From positions 383,176 to 447,175 of the forward strand of contig VWZP01008303.1 in the NCBI GenBank assembly GCA_013396995.1: DNA of 64,000 bases, in the 5' to 3' direction. Below are positions 61,242-64,000 of this stretch, in pieces. A program made the translations under genes and the position numbers. The stretch is from Dicaeum eximium. Taxonomy: Eukaryota; Chordata; Aves; Passeriformes; Dicaeidae. The notes under the pieces were generated by a model. It searched no databases. It was not told where the DNA came from and was given only the letters and a program-made list of their open reading frames with translations. The first letter of the stretch is position 1; every line of letters begins with the position of its first letter.

Positions 61242-64000
61242 GGGAAAAACACCATCCAATAGAGCAAAGCAGAACTGAACCCTGTCCAACTTTCCCAGAG
61301 AAAAACAACTGTCCTCTGTGGTCTAAATCCTTTGATGTGCACAACTAGTTTTGGTTAACCAGGTCCTCAACACTCTCTTTTTTTATGCCAACAGACAGTT
61401 TGGCCCATAAAGTTCACATTGTCACAAAAATCACAGGAAGCTCTTAAAAATGGCTATGGATAGTTTATGTACCTTGGGGATCTCCATGGAAGGTTCAGAG
61501 GCAGCTCCTCTGCAGCCATGGAGAGCTTCAGGGTGGCTGCATGGTGTGGCAGTGGAAGTGGATAAATTTGCACATCACCTCATGTAGCTCCCCAGATGTG
61601 TTTTGCAGAAGAGGTGGTCAAGAGTGTGTGGGGCTGAACATTGTAGGTGATGCTGAATGGAATTGTTGGCTGTTGCTTCCTATGGAAAAAGGGGACAGAG
61701 ACAAAAATTACCTCAGTTCCAGATGTAGTAGTACCTACTACTGCCAGACAACTTGCTTATGCAAAACCCCCTAGACTTTTGAACTTTTGAACATTTATAA
61801 ACTTTGTGCCAGGATCCAGATGAGTGCTGTGTGTGGAGCCCTGCATTTATGAAAGCTAATGAGTGTACAAGAGCATTTGTTGGCCCCATCACTGAGCCAG
61901 TGATTTTGCCAGCCCCCCAAGCTGTGCTTCAGGGCAGATAATTTAAAAAACTGGCCCTGAACCTTCCAGCTGCACTGAAACGTGGCACTTCACAAATGAG
62001 TTGCAGATGCATATAAGACCATTTGAGTTCTCTTCACCCATTTTGCATGAAATTCAGCTTTGTGGGGAAGACCTCAGGGGTCTTTGTGATGAATCCTCAG
62101 GGTGAGAGCAGAATGTTTGCTCCCCTTTCCTTCCGCTCCTTCATTTCTGGGTGATCCCTGTAAGACCAATGTACAGGAGAGGACAAAACCCTTCCTTGTG
62201 AAAAATCAGGTTTAACAAGACATGAATAGAAGATTGTACCTGCCAGGAGGACTGCAAGGAAGAAAAAAAAAAGGAAAAAAGAAAACTGTCATCCTGGGGA
62301 TGTTTGGAGCTGTCAGCACAGCAGCAGTGAGTCCCCAGAGCCGTGAGAACCTCGCTGCAGCCCAGCCAGGCAGGGCAGTGCCAGACCAGGCTGGGCTCAC
62401 TCACCACCCCTGGGCCATGCCCTCAGCAAAGAAAGGAACCCCTTTTCTGGCAAACAAGCTGTGGGCAGGGTGCCAGCTGCCTGTTTCTGAAGGGGGAAAG
62501 GCTGCTCCTTGGAGAAAAGCTGGACACAGGCACTGGAAAGATTTAACCCTTCAGGGTTGGTTGGTTTTGCAGGTTGTCACAGGTACAGCTGGTGTGCCCA
62601 GTGTACCAAAACTCACCAGTGACAAGTCCTGTCTAGCACAAGCTGATGAAGCTCACTTTTACAAGTGCTAGGCATCAAAAGTCCTTAGCAGCACCTCCAG
62701 AGCAGACAGACATCTATCTAATAATTTGCAGCGTGGTGCCAAATCAAAGGCACGACAGCAATTGTACTATCCCCAGAGATTTAGACACTTAGCTTATTTC
62801 ACATGGTGGTGTTGCAGTCTCCATAACTCTATGCAGCTGTGTGACCCATACTGCTCTACAGTGCTGCTCAGCATTCCCCATTCCCCATTTTGCATCCTCT
62901 TGCAAAAAAGGCAAGGGCAGTTTGTGTAGTGCTGCCAATTTGCTTTTCCTCTGCAGTCAAATGCAGCTGATCTTCAGTGCTAAATTTTAAGTGTTTCCCC
63001 TGCAGCCACACCCCCAGTTTATTTGTTTGTCAGATGTGTAAGGGCATGCTTTGATTTTCTTACATTTTTTACCCATCCACAGACCACCCATCTGCTGCCT
63101 CACAGAGCAGCACAACGTGTTGTGTACCACAGACTGAAAAGCACTTTCCTTTCTGTTCCAGAGCCTTGGCATTACAAAATGCTGAGCTAAACTACAGCTT
63201 TATGTTAAGAAAGAGCAACTATAAAATCCTTAGAAACAATCTAGCAGGACACCTCTAACCTGTTATAAAGGTAGCAGTTAAAATACAGACAGGCTAAAGA
63301 ATATTGCCTACTTCAGAGAAAATGCAAAAGAAGGTTCTTCTCAGATTACACCCACTTTGCAGTAACTTGTATGAGCAGGAGGGGCCTGAAGCAGCCTCAG
63401 AAGAATCCACTGTGATTTACTATGGGTTTGGAAGGAAATGCATAAGTTAAAAATATTACTGGCCAGTTTGTCAGGTCCTGCTAAGGGACATGAGCACCAC
63501 ACAGTTGCTACAGCCATGAAGGAGTAACCTGGATAAGAGTTGCTTGATCCCATGTCACATCCTACAATTGATCTGGTCCCTTCAGGCTTGCCCTGGTTCC
63601 TGACCTTTGTCTCTTCTGTTCCCTGATGCCCTCACAGCATCTTTTCACACCACAGACAGCCTGCTCAGGGCCAGTCCATGCATTATGGATGATCCATGCC
63701 TTCCTGCACCCTGCCTCAGCACTCGCTGCCCAGGAGAGCTCACTGCATGACCCCTTGCCCTTCTGTGACTGCCCAATAAAGCACTTATCCTTCACATGAA
63801 ATTATAAACTCATGTGGCTCCAAAAATAGGCAGTGTCATCTGGTTTGGAGTTGTTAACCTTAAATCATTGGCTTAAAGACCAGGGAAAAGCCTGCTCTTC
63901 TCCATTAATATGAATAAATAATTTCCAGTATGAAAGCCTACACAGAGCAATTTGGTCTAGAAATGCCCACATCCCACTTTTCTTTTAAATGCAGGTGATT

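Larger units (their letters stand above)
58791..64000. other. Intergenic; nothing recognised
   Basis: Two short inverted repeats (59256-59284 and 61221-61241) are noted separately. No exon of EFHC2, the neighbour upstream of NDP in mammals, was recognised, and no RNA gene or transposon was identified. Confidence 0.5.

Noticed and set aside
1..64000. CRISPR arrays, bacterial operons, tRNA or rRNA genes
   Set aside because: This is vertebrate DNA. The tandem repeats have no spacer structure, and no tRNA or rRNA signatures were recognised by eye.

Overview
The window is vertebrate nuclear DNA, almost certainly avian and most likely from a songbird. It is AT-rich and gene-poor, has no operon structure, and carries scattered CR1 LINE fragments (the dominant bird retroposon), one solo LTR of endogenous-retrovirus type and many microsatellites. 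One assembly gap of 292 N lies inside a GC-rich minisatellite.

Only one gene can be supported: NDP, encoding norrin, on the minus strand. Its two coding exons lie at 29168-29341 (codons 1-58) and 22136-22363 (codons 59-133 plus stop). They join in phase 0 with consensus splice sites to give a 133-residue protein, the same length as human norrin, with all eleven cystine-knot cysteines at the same positions. Exon 2 has about 180 nt of 5' UTR with a strong acceptor at 29522/29523. The non-coding exon 1 is probably 40279 to about 40470. It has a perfect donor and a CT-rich tract that matches the non-translated CT repeat known in human NDP exon 1. A GC/CpG-rich block with a second consensus donor (39289-39640) lies inside intron 1 and could be an alternative first exon.

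Layout: 1 to about 21 kb is intergenic DNA downstream of NDP, with CR1 pieces at 5.4, 7.7, 7.9 and 8.8 kb, the LTR at 8.0-8.6 kb, a 23-bp minisatellite with the gap at 12.6-13.2 kb, and a (GGAGT)n array at 17.9 kb. About 21.0-22.1 kb is the NDP 3' UTR. Intron 2 is 22.4-29.2 kb and intron 1 is 29.5-40.3 kb. From 40.5 kb to 64 kb is upstream intergenic DNA with CR1 fragments at 49.5, 56.7 and 58.5 kb and a long (GAAA)n tract at 54.7-55.0 kb. In mammals NDP sits between MAOB and EFHC2, but no exon of either could be recognised here.

I found no new multi-gene system. The points most worth a second look are the nested upstream ORFs in the NDP leader (including a stop-start overlap that feeds an in-frame N-terminal extension), the CpG-rich candidate alternative promoter, a homeodomain-type palindrome in intron 2, and the minisatellite around the gap.
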